DNA from: Macrostomum hystrix
Lineage: Eukaryota > Platyhelminthes > Macrostomidae
Length of the DNA stretch: 64,000 nt
NCBI GenBank assembly: GCA_950097015.1
Contig: CATNEN010000034.1
Location: 1,130,501-1,194,500 of the forward strand
Direction: 5' to 3'
The position numbers were made by a program, and so were the translations under genes. The notes below the pieces were generated by a model. That model made no database searches. It was not told where the DNA came from and was given only the letters and a program-made list of their open reading frames with translations. This document shows, one piece after another, positions 45,701 through 55,927 of this stretch. Position 1 is the stretch's first letter. Each line of letters starts with the position of its first letter.

Positions 45701-46557
45701 CGATTACATAACTTCCTGTCTGTAACACCAGGCAAGTCAACTGACAGTTTTTAGCACCTTAGCTATTTATTTACCAAAAATCCCAGCTATGTTGCGTAAC
45801 CACTAATTGCCATATCTACTAAAAGCAGGTAAGCAGGCGTACTTAAAAATACATCCGAAATTGCTTAAGAACGATGGGGTAAGTAGCAGAGCGGTCTAAC
45901 GCAATTTCCTCTCGCACCAAGGTCCCTGAGCTCGATTCCGCGGTGAAGCAACATTAATTCGGGGCGCAGCCGCAGAGAGAAGGCTCATTGTGCAATTCTG
46001 CGCCATTAAGGGCCAAACTCCTAGTCACTGCAAGAGTGTACACTGCCTGACAATGAGAAAGTAAAGGCAGATGTACACACCTGTGTCTGAGTGAATGTGC
46101 GCCTGCGTACAGTATCTGTGTGCTCTGGAGTCAGCGGAATGGGCAGAATTGCCTCCTTGCTGGCTGCGGGTGTACTGTCAGAAAATGATGCGCGATTGAC
46201 TGCAGCCTTCCTGCGAACAATAATAAGTAACTTATAAATAACAATTGTGGACTCACAGCTGCTAGACATGATGTCTGCAAGCAGTTGACTGCAGCCATGC
46301 AGTTTGCCCACCAGCCCACCAGATGGTTTCTGTCCAACATTAAACGAAGCCTAAAAAATAAAGAAATGTGAAACTACTTGTCCCAATGATTAGACATTTA
46401 GTAATAAACAGACACTGAAAAGGTCAACAGAACATACAGTCCTAGCAACATTGCTGTTGGCAATAAACGATGATGCTGGCTCTTGCCAAGTAGTCCTACT
46501 TGGCTGCTGACACTGCTTAGCTGGCGTGTTGTGGGCAGCCTTGTGTGACTGACTCAT
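42740..46557 (-). CDS. Unrecognised Gln-rich, repeat-bearing coiled-coil protein
   Basis: Exons: 46557-46438, 46350-46257, 45378-45298, 44945-43751 and 43304-42740. Every junction keeps phase and gives 684 residues. I do not recognise the family. The N-terminal ~100 residues are polar, with a possible conserved patch (GKLHGCSQLLADIMSSSSGE). Exon 4 begins Ser/Gln-rich and then carries four near-perfect 23-residue repeats (QQQHQFAQTLRPEPTLPLAT core; DNA 44290-44565). It ends in about 100 residues of heptad-like coiled coil rich in Arg, Glu, Ala and Leu (AEAEARLAELCSRENELMRL). The last exon has a poly-Ala run, an acidic segment and a short C-terminal helix (LGLARIDNQIRRLQASLK). It looks like a structural or adaptor protein; function unknown. 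The SINE at 45874-46180 lies in intron 2. Confidence 0.72.
43440..43680 (-). repeat. ~24-bp degenerate repeat, last intron of the unrecognised gene
   Basis: Diverged units around GAAGACGGTTCCGAAGGA (plus strand) occupy about half of a 446-bp intron. Confidence 0.7.
44290..44565 (-). repeat. 69-bp coding minisatellite (23-residue repeat)
   Basis: Four tandem 69-base units in frame inside exon 4 of the unrecognised gene, nearly identical to each other, with more diverged half-repeats upstream (HQFAQT/QQQRRQFAQT). A period divisible by 3 preserves the frame. Confidence 0.9.
45874..46180 (+). mobile_element. tRNA-derived SINE, fullest copy
   Basis: The head has an A-box-like AGTAGCAGAGCGGTCTAACGC and a B-box-like GAGCTCGATTCCGCG (~45928-45942). 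The body continues through GGGGCGCAGCCGCAGAG, GTGTACACTGCCTGACAATG and TACAGTATCTGTGTG to GGCTGCGGGTGTACTGTCA. The same order occurs inverted at 16968-16640. It sits in an intron of the unrecognised gene, in the opposite orientation. Confidence 0.75.
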
Positions 46558-48627
46558 TTCTGGCTGGAAGTTTTTTACAGAAGCTACAGATTATGGGAAT
46601 GGTGATGGGAAGTATGATTTGAAGTTTGCAGTTTACACAAGTAATTTAGCTTTTAATTTTTTAGGGGTACTGCTAAGTTGGAGCAGACGAACTCAAAAAG
46701 CTATCAGGCAAGATGGAGAACACTTGCATATTGTAGCCATAAATGAGACACTGCAGATTACATGGGTATACAATTAGTAAAGAAATATTTAATGAGTTCT
46801 CTGATCATATTCTAGGAATTTTCTGCCATCACACAATGCATAATAATAGAAATCAAATAGAAACTTTCATTTGATTTATAAAGATATTATTTAATATTTA
46901 TTAAAAGTGTTCCATCATGATCTTTATGGTCTCATTATCTATCTATCTGTAACAGGCCTCTAGGTCAAAACATTTAAACAGTCACTAGATTTGTTTTAGC
47001 TAATGCAATATACCAAAATGACAAAATATTTTACTTTAATCAAATTCTTGCAAAGTAGTTTTAATGTGCAAAATATCACAAAATAACATTCTAAGTTTTA
47101 AGTCATGCTCATATCATATAATATTACTGTTTGTTCTAATGCACAAAAATATAATTAATATTCAGTATTTGTTATAAACTTGAATCAGCAAACCATTATA
47201 AATAGACCGGAATTCTGAAGGGAGAAACCCAACTCTTCTCTGACTCTGTCAGCCTTGTCTCAATCTTGTGAACAAGCAATTATTGAAGCATTGAATAGTA
47301 TACAGATAGTTCAAGAGTTAGTTATTTAGTCACGGCCCTCTAAGTCATTGGAAGCCCAGCAAGACTGGATTTTAAACCAGGACTCAGTGTCTTGTAATAA
47401 ACCGATTGAGCCAAGTGAGAATTAAACTGCTAAGATCAGGGACTCTAAGATCAGGGACTTAGCAATGAGAAATGCTACCACTGTATTAACCACTAGCTTA
47501 GAAGTTGACTGAATCAAGCCATTACAGTGTGAAATAAGCAATAAACTTAGCAGTTTATTGAATATAACCTCACAGGGAGAATAAATCCTATAATTAGATA
47601 TTACGAGTACAGCGTAATATAAACCTGTAGGGAGAATAAATCCTGTAATTAGATATTACGAGTACAGTGTAATATAAACATGTAGGGAGAATAAATCCTG
47701 TAATTAGATATTACGAGTACAGTGTAATTACAGTGTAATTAGATATTACGAGTACAGTGTAATATAAACCCATAGGGAGAATAAATCCTATAATTAGATA
47801 TTACGAGTACAGTGTAATATAAACCCATAGGGAGAATAAATCCTGTAATTAGATATTACGAGTACAGTGTAATATAAACCTGTAGGGAGAATAAATCCTG
47901 TAATTAGATATTACAGTGTACAATAATCCTCAGACAATTGATATCAATTAGGATAATAAAAGTGACAACAATTTTGGTTACAATAGTGAGATTGTAATTG
48001 GCACTGGTGGGGTATTAAATAAGCACTAAAACAACTTTGGTGGCATTAGTAGGATTAAAATCAGTCACATGAAAGAATAGAAGTTAGAACTGCAACATAT
48101 CTTTCTCTTTGGTTTTGGATTTAGACATAGCTAGCATTCTAGCAATGTTGCGGTTTGTTTTGCATAATTACTTTTGAGTTTGAATTGGTGCCTTAGTATC
48201 ACATAGAGTTAGAATTTGACTAGTCATGCCATGTCATTATTCTATGGCCAAAACCAAAGGAAAGTGTTGAAAATGCATACAAACACAATTGAAGGTATGT
48301 TGGCCAATGCAGAAATTCATGCAGAAATTCTTAAGCATGCACAGCACATTCTCTATTAGAGAGTCACTTAGGTGGAAGGCGGTAGCAATACGCTAACAAT
48401 CTGCTTGGTGCAATTTTCCACTGGATTGCTTATTATCATCTAATGTGAACCATTTTAGCATTGTAACAAAGGCAATAACTGCATAGAATGCCTGCTGTTT
48501 GTGTTTTGTCTGACCATGTTCAATGCTTGGTCACATTTAATGTTAAAAACAATTATGCAAAACAAAACTACAACATTGCCACATATACACTGCCGTATAA
48601 TAAAAAAAACTTACATTCATATAAATA
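46558..48627. other. AT-rich intergenic stretch with one minisatellite
   Basis: Upstream of the unrecognised gene, whose promoter should lie in the first few hundred bases. Nothing coding recognised apart from the array at 47565-47925. Confidence 0.35.
47565..47925. repeat. 55-bp minisatellite
   Basis: About 6-7 copies of a 55-base unit that starts GTAGGGAGAATAAATCCTGT and includes ATTAGATATTACGAGTACAG. One copy near 47710-47750 has an extra internal duplication of ACAGTGTAATT. Confidence 0.9.
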
Positions 48628-48855
48628 CTAGCTTTTTTGCCCGTTGTTTTTGGGGCAGAAATTTAAAGCAAAGCAGTAAGCAATTCACGTCTCTGTATTA
48701 ACTTTATAGTGAAGGTCACCATTTATTTATTTACTGCATTAATGAAAAGTGAAGAGTTTGTTTAAGGGCGTTTTAAGTAAAAAATATGTGAAAAGTTTGT
48801 CCAAACAGCCCCCTCTTGATTACTTCTTTAGAAACATGTCTCTTAGCCACTCCTC

Positions 48856-49124
48856 TATACAGTCAGTGGCAGATCCAGGAATTTTGTTTTGGGGCGGTCT
48901 GTCAGGGGAGCGCCATGAGAATCACAGAGGGGGTGCCAGCGGCCGAAAAAGGGCGCCAGGAGCCAAGAAAGGGCGCCAGCGGCTGAAAAACGGGAGCCAG
49001 AGGCTGAAAAAGGGGCGCCAGTGCTGCGACTGGCGCCCCTGGTGGGGGCATCTAATTCCCATGATTAAAATTTAGGGGGGCGACTGCCCCCCCGCCCCCC
49101 CCTAAATCTGCCTCTGTATACAGT
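48856..49124. mobile_element. hAT-like MITE nested in the Helitron 3' tail
   Basis: The left end CAGTGGCAGATCCAGG (48864) and the inverted right end CAGAGGCAGATTTAGG (ending 49116) are flanked by the 8-bp duplication TATACAGT at 48856-48863 and 49117-49124. 253 bp; GC-rich with GGGGGG tracts; non-coding. Confidence 0.85.
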
Positions 49125-49268
49125 ATGCATGTACACGCGTATACATAAGGAAAATAGCCATGGCATAACAATAACAATGCCAAAGAAACAAAATTAAACT
49201 GTTTCAGAGTTCAGAGTTAGACAGGTCAAGGTCAATTCGTGACTACTTTTCTATTAATTGCTTGCGAG

Positions 49269-49952
49269 TCACCTCAAGGCCTGGGGATACACCACATTCT
49301 TCGTTCTTCCCCTTGGTGCGAAAATGAATAGGCCAGCTGGAGTTCCAACACGGGAGCAGGCGACATAAAACTGCCCATGCGAGAAGCAAGGAGTCTCCAG
49401 GTTGATGCCAGCCACCTTCAGCGACTGTCCCTGAGCCTTGTTAATAGTCATCGCAAAGCACACTCTCACAGGGAACTGCAGTCGCTTGAACTGAAATGGC
49501 AGGTCCGTGGGGATAATTGGAATCTGGGGAACGAACACAGACTCTCCTCTGCCAGATCCAGTCATTATCGTGGCCTCAATCACGTGTGGGAAGAGCCGCC
49601 TGACTATCAGTCTGGTGCCGTTACACAGCCTTGGCGCATTCAGGTTGCGGAGGAGCATAATTGGTGCCCCAACTTTCAGCTGCAAGTTGTGCGATGGAGT
49701 TCCAGGAGGATCTAGAGAGTTCAGAAACTCAACAGGATACTCCACAGCGGTGTCATCAGTCAACGTTGTATCAATTGACTTGTAGGTGAAAACTGCACCT
49801 GGCAACTCCTGAAGCAGTTGGTAGTTAATTTCGTTGGCGGCATCATTTCTAGGACACAGAATTGCCCTCTCTGACTGCCAGTCAACGCCAGCCTCTCTTT
49901 CTTCTATCCCAGGCTGGCTGGAGAGAAATATCGACCGGAGAGCCCTGCGCAC
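49269..49952 (-). pseudogene. Helitron helicase, C-terminal fragment
   Basis: A 227-codon frame with the Pif1-like helicase end of Helitron transposases: LKVGAPIMLLRNLN, GTRLIV, FAMTINKAQGQSLK and YVACSRVGTP are the late superfamily-1B motifs. The Walker A and B motifs and the whole Rep nuclease are missing, so it cannot act alone. The first codons run into the shared Helitron 5' segment, so the ATG is not a native start. Confidence 0.9.
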
Positions 49953-50521
49953 TGGGACGCCACCGCACTCACCGCACTCAGTCTCAGTGCTGCTTGGGGG
50001 CCAGTAGACAGTCTAGGGGTTTGGGCTGTGTACATTCACGGCTTGAAATACAATGTACAGGCTTCGGCGCCCGGGGAAGGGAGGGGGTGGCTGTAATTTG
50101 GCCCGCAGAGTGGCGGAGGGGAGTTGGGGTGGCTGTCCTCGGTAAACAAAAAGTGACTCACTTTGAGATGATGCAGCTTTGCTCTGGATTGAGTAGAGAT
50201 GTTCAAAATTGACAGCATTGTTGGAAAACATGTAAAGTGTAGGTGGATCAAATTTGGAGAAAATCTGACAAAGTGGGGCGACGATATGTCGAATTGAGTG
50301 ATTTTTTGACGATTTTTGAGCAGTTTTTTGCACTTTTGAGCAGGAAGGAAATGATTTTTCGGGAATTTGAGTAGCCTATTGCACTCAGCGTAGGTGGTTT
50401 TAGGTATGTGCAAAGTTTGGTGCGATTTGGTTGAGCGGTTTCGGCGTCTATAAAGACAAAAGGTTGCACACAGACAGACAGACAGACAGACAGACAGAGT
50501 TTTCACTTATATATATATAGA

Positions 50522-53254
50522 CTAGCTTTTTTTGCCCGTTGTTTTTGGGGCAGAAATTTAAAGCAAAGCAGTAAGCAATTCACGTCTCTGTATTAACTTT
50601 ATAGTGAAGGTCACCATTTATTTATTTACTGCATTAATGAAAAGTGAAGAGTTTGTTTAAGGGCGTTTTAAGTAAAAAATATGTGAAAAGTTTGTCCAAA
50701 CAGCCCCCTCTTGATTACTTCTTTAGAAACATGTCTCTTAGCCACTCCTCTATACAGTCAGTGGCAGATCCAGGAAGCTTCCTTCTCGGACCATTAGCCT
50801 AAAGGCATAGAAGTCCATTGCTGACACATTCTTTGTCGCCGATGGGTTTCCAGTGCGAATGTCAATTTGCCTGATGTTGATGTGGTACCCATCCTCTCCG
50901 TCCCAGAAAATAAGCGGATACTGCAATGTATCATAGGCTTTGTGCAGCTCAGAAATCCTTTGCAACTGATTGCTTCGCAGCTGCATGGAACAATGTCTCG
51001 CTTCTCAAATTCCTGCCCAACAATTTGAATTGCGACATCGTTAACAACTGGTGCGTTATATCTCCTCTCATGCTGGCCTGCAGGCCGTTTATCAGCACGA
51101 ATGACTACTCTGTGCTCCTCTGTGTCCCGTGGCAACCTCTCCATGGCAGTTTTAAATTGACGAACATAATTATTTTTCTCGTGCAGGACTTCCTGTAACT
51201 CAAATACAATGTTGGCACTCACTCCTGGATCGATTCTACATCGGCGCTCAACCTGCTCTTGATGATCTCCCATGAAGTAGATCTGCAGGAACTTTGGCTC
51301 CTCTCCAGGCAGTGGTAGCAATGATCCTGTCATGGTACACCTGACCTTGGACTTTGAATGCAGGCATGAACCCTGGCTCACGGACAATACTTTTAGCTCC
51401 AAAAGAAGTCATTTGAAAGCAGCTGTTGTAGCACCGGATATTAGACAGAAAGTGCTCAGATTCTTCTGTCTCACCCAGCAACAGATGCCGAAGGCATGGT
51501 GGCAGTTCTCGTTCAAAGGTTCAAGTCTGACCTTTCCGTTGGAACAGCACATGCCTGGAGTTTCGTTGGCCCATCTTAATGCATTGCAGCGTGCGCATTT
51601 GACCGACATTCTCGCCATCGCAAGTTTAGGATGGACACCATAGACAACAGTGGGATCATAACTCAGAGCCGCATTCAGTGCCCAAGGACGTGGGCCAGCT
51701 GGCTGATCAGGTTCGTCAACGTTGGGGTTTGTTGGGGCCGGGGGTGGTCCAACAAATTGGAAGGTCTCAGCGCGTTCCCTATGCCGCTCTCGATCATCCT
51801 GCCGACGCACTTCAGCCTGGTTGGCTGTTTCATTGCGACGGGCCTCGGCAGTCTGGTCTCTGTTCTGTTCTTGGCGCTGCTGTGTCTGGACTGCAGTCTC
51901 ATTGCGACAGGTCTCGGCAGTCCGGTCTCTGTTCTGTTCTTGGCGCTGCTGTGTCTGGACTGCAGTCTCATTGCGACGGGCCTCGGCAGTCCGGTCTCTG
52001 TTCTGTTCTTGGCGCTGCTGTGTCTGGACTGCAGTCTCATTGCGACGGGCCTCGGCAGTCCGGTCTCTGTTCTGTTCTTGGCGCTGCTGTGTCTGGACTG
52101 CAGTCTCATTGCGACGGGCCTCGGCAGTCCGGTCTCTGTTCTGTTCTTGGCGCTGCTGTGTCTGGACTGCAGTCTCATTGCGACGGGCCTCGGCAGTTCG
52201 CTCTCTGTTAAGCTCTCGTCGCCTATCTACGTCTCTGCCGTGACTGGCTGTAGAACTTATTGCAGCTCCAGCACTGCTTCCACTGGTGCCTGATGTCTGT
52301 GCTCTTGTCCGAGGTCGAAGGTTATAAGGCTGGACTGGCTCAGCTTCATTTTCACTTGAAACTGCTTGTGGCTGTGCTGAGGTGCTTGGTCTAGGTGCTG
52401 CTGTTGTTGCGCCGTCTTCTACTGCATCGTTTGGCCTTGCTGTTGCTCGTCAAGCTGCTTTAGTCAAGCGACTTAAAAAACTTTTCTTAGGTGGCATCTG
52501 AAAGTTAGAAGTAGTCCGAATGACAGGGGACCTGTGTTGAAAAATCTTTCTCTTCTCTTCAGTGGGAGAGGCTAAGCCTCTGTATATTTTAGCAAAGCAC
52601 TGTACGCCAGCCGCTATTTCCTCTCTCTTTCTTCTATCCCAGGCTGGCTGGAGAGAAATATCGACCGGAGAGCCCTGCGCACTGGGACGCCACCGCACTC
52701 ACCGCACTCAGTCTCAGTGCTGCTTGGGGGCCAGTAGACAGTCTAGGGGTTTGGGCTGTGTACATTCACGGCTTGAAATACAATGTACAGTCTGGGGCTT
52801 CGGCGCCCGGGGAAGGGAGGGGGTGGCTGTAATAAAATTTGGCCCGCAGAGTGGCGGAGGGGAGTTGGGGTGGCTGTCCTCGGAAAACAAAAAGTGACTC
52901 ACTTTGAGATGATGCAGCTTTGCTCTGGATTGAGTAGAGATGTTCAAAATTGACAGCATTGTTGGAAAACATGTAAAGTGTAAGTGGATCAAATTTGGAG
53001 AAAATCTGACAAAGTGGGGCGACGATATGTCGAATTGAGTGATTTTTTGACGATTTATGAGCAGTTTTTTGCACTTTTGAGCAGGAAGGAAATGATTTTT
53101 CGGGAATTTGAGTAGCCTATTGCACTCAGCGTAGGTGGTTTTAGGTATGTGCAAAGTTTGGTGCGATTTGGTTGAGCGGTTTCGGCGTCTATAAAGACAA
53201 AAGGTTGCACACACACAGACAGACAGACAGAGTTTTCACTTTTATATATATAGA
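50522..53254 (-). mobile_element. Helitron unit 1 (Rep-region-bearing internal-deletion copy)
   Basis: Starts with TC at 53254-53253 after a host A, then TATATATATAAAAGTGAAAA and a GTCT repeat. Ends with the same hairpin and CTAG (50525-50522) as unit 2. The CTAG is immediately followed by the TC of unit 2, so the two sit head to tail without spacer. It carries the N-terminal part of the transposase and lacks the helicase. Confidence 0.85.
50770..52487 (-). pseudogene. Helitron transposase, broken N-terminal part
   Basis: Begins MPPKKSFLSRL (52487), then meets a TGA within about 15 codons. A basic, Gln-rich region with at least five 23-residue repeats follows (EQNRDRTAEARRNE core, 51830-52200). 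Then come a zinc-finger-like CARCNALRW segment and the Helitron N-terminal domain (FLSNIRCYNSCFQMTSFGA; KNNYVRQFKTAM; YDTLQYPLIFWDGEDGYHIN). At least two further frame changes lie between 51250 and 51500. The sequence stops before the Rep HUH motif, where it meets the 3' tail. It is not functional as it stands. Confidence 0.85.
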
Positions 53255-55855
53255 TTAATTAATAATGAATAAAATCGAAACAAATATACTTGGAATTAAA
53301 AACATAACAGCCCTACTTGCATTAGTTTTGAAGAAAACAATACATTTAAGATAAAGCCCTGTGCATGCTAGATGAAAAAGGCCACTTTTCAGCTTTACAT
53401 ATGTAGCATATCTATCAACATGTACAATGTAGTTACAAGCTACCCATTGTCACATTGCCACTGTGTTGGCCTACCTAGCCATGTGTGCTTTCCTTTCTAG
53501 AATGATGTTGTGTAATGATTGTGATTGCAGGCATGTGTTTCCCATTGCAATTTTGAATTAAACCATCCTCCCAGCACAACCCTAACTTGTTTTTTCTCAT
53601 GATGAGTGCCTCGCACTTTCCTTAGCTAGCATAGCTTGCCCCATAGTATCAACTTACCTCCCTTCCTGGCATTAAATGAATTGATTCCTACAAGCATGAT
53701 TCCATGGATTATCCAGCCATTATTTGGGTTCCAATTAACTGGTGTTGATCAACTAGTTGGCATAAGGTGGGGGACAGCTGGCAGTAATGTACAAAAAGTT
53801 GTTTAGGCAATTGTTTGTACTGGACAAGCCCAAAAACTCTGGTTTCATATTTTCTGTAAGGTTTTGATCACTAGCCTTTTGAGTTCAATGGGCTAGGTAA
53901 GGATTTTTCTTTAGAGGCATAGTGCAGTTGGCAATCAGGTGGCCCACCTGGCCATAGAGATAGCAAGGCTTGGCCTATTTGATATTTTCCCTAGGCTAGT
54001 GATAAAGTCATTCTATTCTAGGGGCTAAAGCTTAGTGCCTTGTCTAAGGCATAGGGCAGCTTTAATTGGCTTAGCACAGAATTTTGGATGCTTGAATCAT
54101 CACACCTCTTTCTGAAATAGGTGGCACTCAAACTTGGCTACATAGGCTCCCAATGCCTTTTTCTTGACATTGGCCTCAGACTTAACAGCCTAGATCTGAG
54201 CTGTAGCACACATGGGAGCTTCAAAACCTGGAGCACCCCTACTAGTTCTTTTGCCCATTGGACAAGCTCTTTAGCTAAGGCCTCACACAAACCCTCCTGG
54301 CCCCAAAGCAAAAGCTTTTTGGCTAGCTGCTTATCATGGAGACAATGACAAAATCTAGTCTTAACTAGCAGCTTCAGAGAATGACAATTCAGCACCACAG
54401 GTATATGCTACAAGGCAATCAATGAACTCAGTGATTTATTGTGTGCCTTGCTGAGAGGTGGTAACTAGTTCCATATAGGATTTTTCAGGGGTAGGCCCTA
54501 TTTTATTTTTAGTCAGTATAGTGAGCATGCAGCACAATAAGTGTAGATTCAAAGGGTTGATGGTCATAGCAATAGTTTAGGAAGACTTCCTAGCATTCTG
54601 GTAAGAGCAGAGATACCTGATACCAGCATGGCAGATTGTTGGTCATTGGGGACCTTGCAGGATAGTAACACTATAATGTCACACTATTATATGTTGAGGC
54701 CTAGCTAGCTGTAGTATATACTTGTCAAGTTGACATGACATTAGCAATGACAACTGTAGAATAGTTTAGAGGAAAATTAACAGCAGGTCACAATAAAAGC
54801 CAAATAATGTTTTTTAAGGCAATCATAGATTGATTCCAGAAGTAGTCTAGAAACTAATAAGTTTTCTACAAGGGCCATCGAGTCGAAACTTTCCAAGCAA
54901 TCCTTGGTCAATTAATTTATAATAGATAATAATTTTCCATTTATAATGTATCCTTAACTAATTAAAAAAACTTATTAGAGCATATTACAGTACATAATTT
55001 CAGTTATAATTATTTCGTAGCAAAATGTAAAACAAGTCAAACTATCTGTTTGTGTGCGCGTTATTTCTAATGCATTGTTTTCGAAAGTTAACAATTATAC
55101 ATTGAATGTAAAAACAAAATGAAAAAATGGTATTTAAATGTTCTTAAAGAAAGTAACTGCTTTCTTAAGCGATTTTTTATGTAAATTAGAGGCAGTGCTG
55201 GAGCCGAAGGGTCAACAAAGAGAGACTAGGGCCAGCACGAATTCTTTCTAAGAAAACTCGGAAAAACAGTTGCAGCTTAAAAGAATGCGAAAGAAAGCTG
55301 TCAGCGTAAATGACGAGTACGACTAAAAACGAATATTGGGAGCAATCAGCCCTGATAAGAACTCTTCAGCTAATTCGAGCATACATAAAGCAAGCCTAAT
55401 AGGCGGAAGCGAGAAAGACTGTAACATTATTTTTATATTTTGTGGCAGCCGCTCTCTCCAGCGCTAGGGCGGTCACTCGAACCAATAGTTTTGACCAACA
55501 CCTGCGCTGTGGGCCGGGCAGTGTGCATAAAGCTTATGCTCATGTTACACGCGCCGGCCTATAAATCACAATCTTTTGGAATGCGCTGCACGTTACCAGT
55601 TCTCCGTCAATTACAAATGAACATTATGTAGCTGCGATCGTCACAATATATAATAAATACAATTTATCTGATCAGATCAGATCAGATCATTCCTTTGATA
55701 CCGAAGTGGCTGTACAGAAGTGGACTGTTACCACAGCGAACATGTTATATGTTCTTAGTGCATGTTCGAAAAGTCTTAGACATTACCGGTTAGTATAAAA
55801 GATCATAGCAAATTTTTCCTCGCTGACTGTTGATCATGTTTCACCGAATAATGTG
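53255..55855. other. AT-rich intergenic stretch between Helitrons and LINE
   Basis: No supported gene. Short frames around 54121-54398 on both strands show no conserved domain; a decayed retroelement is possible but unproven. A palindromic GAACATGTTATATGTTC lies near 55738-55755, similar to words in the foldback at 59345-59760. Confidence 0.35.
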
Positions 55856-55927
55856 TGTTTGCCCAGAGCAACAACAACAACAACAACAAAGGACGACAAC
55901 CCAAGGCCGAAGCCAGAGGGGCTGCCG

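Larger units (their letters stand above)
48628..50521 (-). mobile_element. Helitron unit 2 (helicase-bearing internal-deletion copy)
   Basis: The 5' end is TC (50521-50520) followed by TATATATATATAAGTGAAAA. The 3' end is a TGCCC/GGGCA hairpin about 10 bases before CTAG (48631-48628), followed by a host T. These are standard Helitron ends. About 627 bp at the 5' end is shared with unit 1 and about 250 bp at the 3' end is also shared. Between them lies only the C-terminal helicase part of the transposase, plus a nested MITE. It follows unit 1 with no spacer. Confidence 0.85.

Noticed and set aside
45874-45945. A functional tRNA gene
   Set aside because: A-box- and B-box-like words are present, but there is no convincing acceptor-stem or anticodon-arm pairing and the sequence continues into a repeated SINE body.
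49990-50506. Protein-coding frames in the Helitron 5' segments (also 52714-53214 and 61299-61997)
   Set aside because: The same segment occurs three times as Helitron terminal DNA; the frames have no domain and begin in the GTCT/GACA repeat next to the element end.
54121-54398. Retroelement gag-like fragment
   Set aside because: Both strands have open frames of similar length and no zinc knuckle, protease or reverse transcriptase motif is present.
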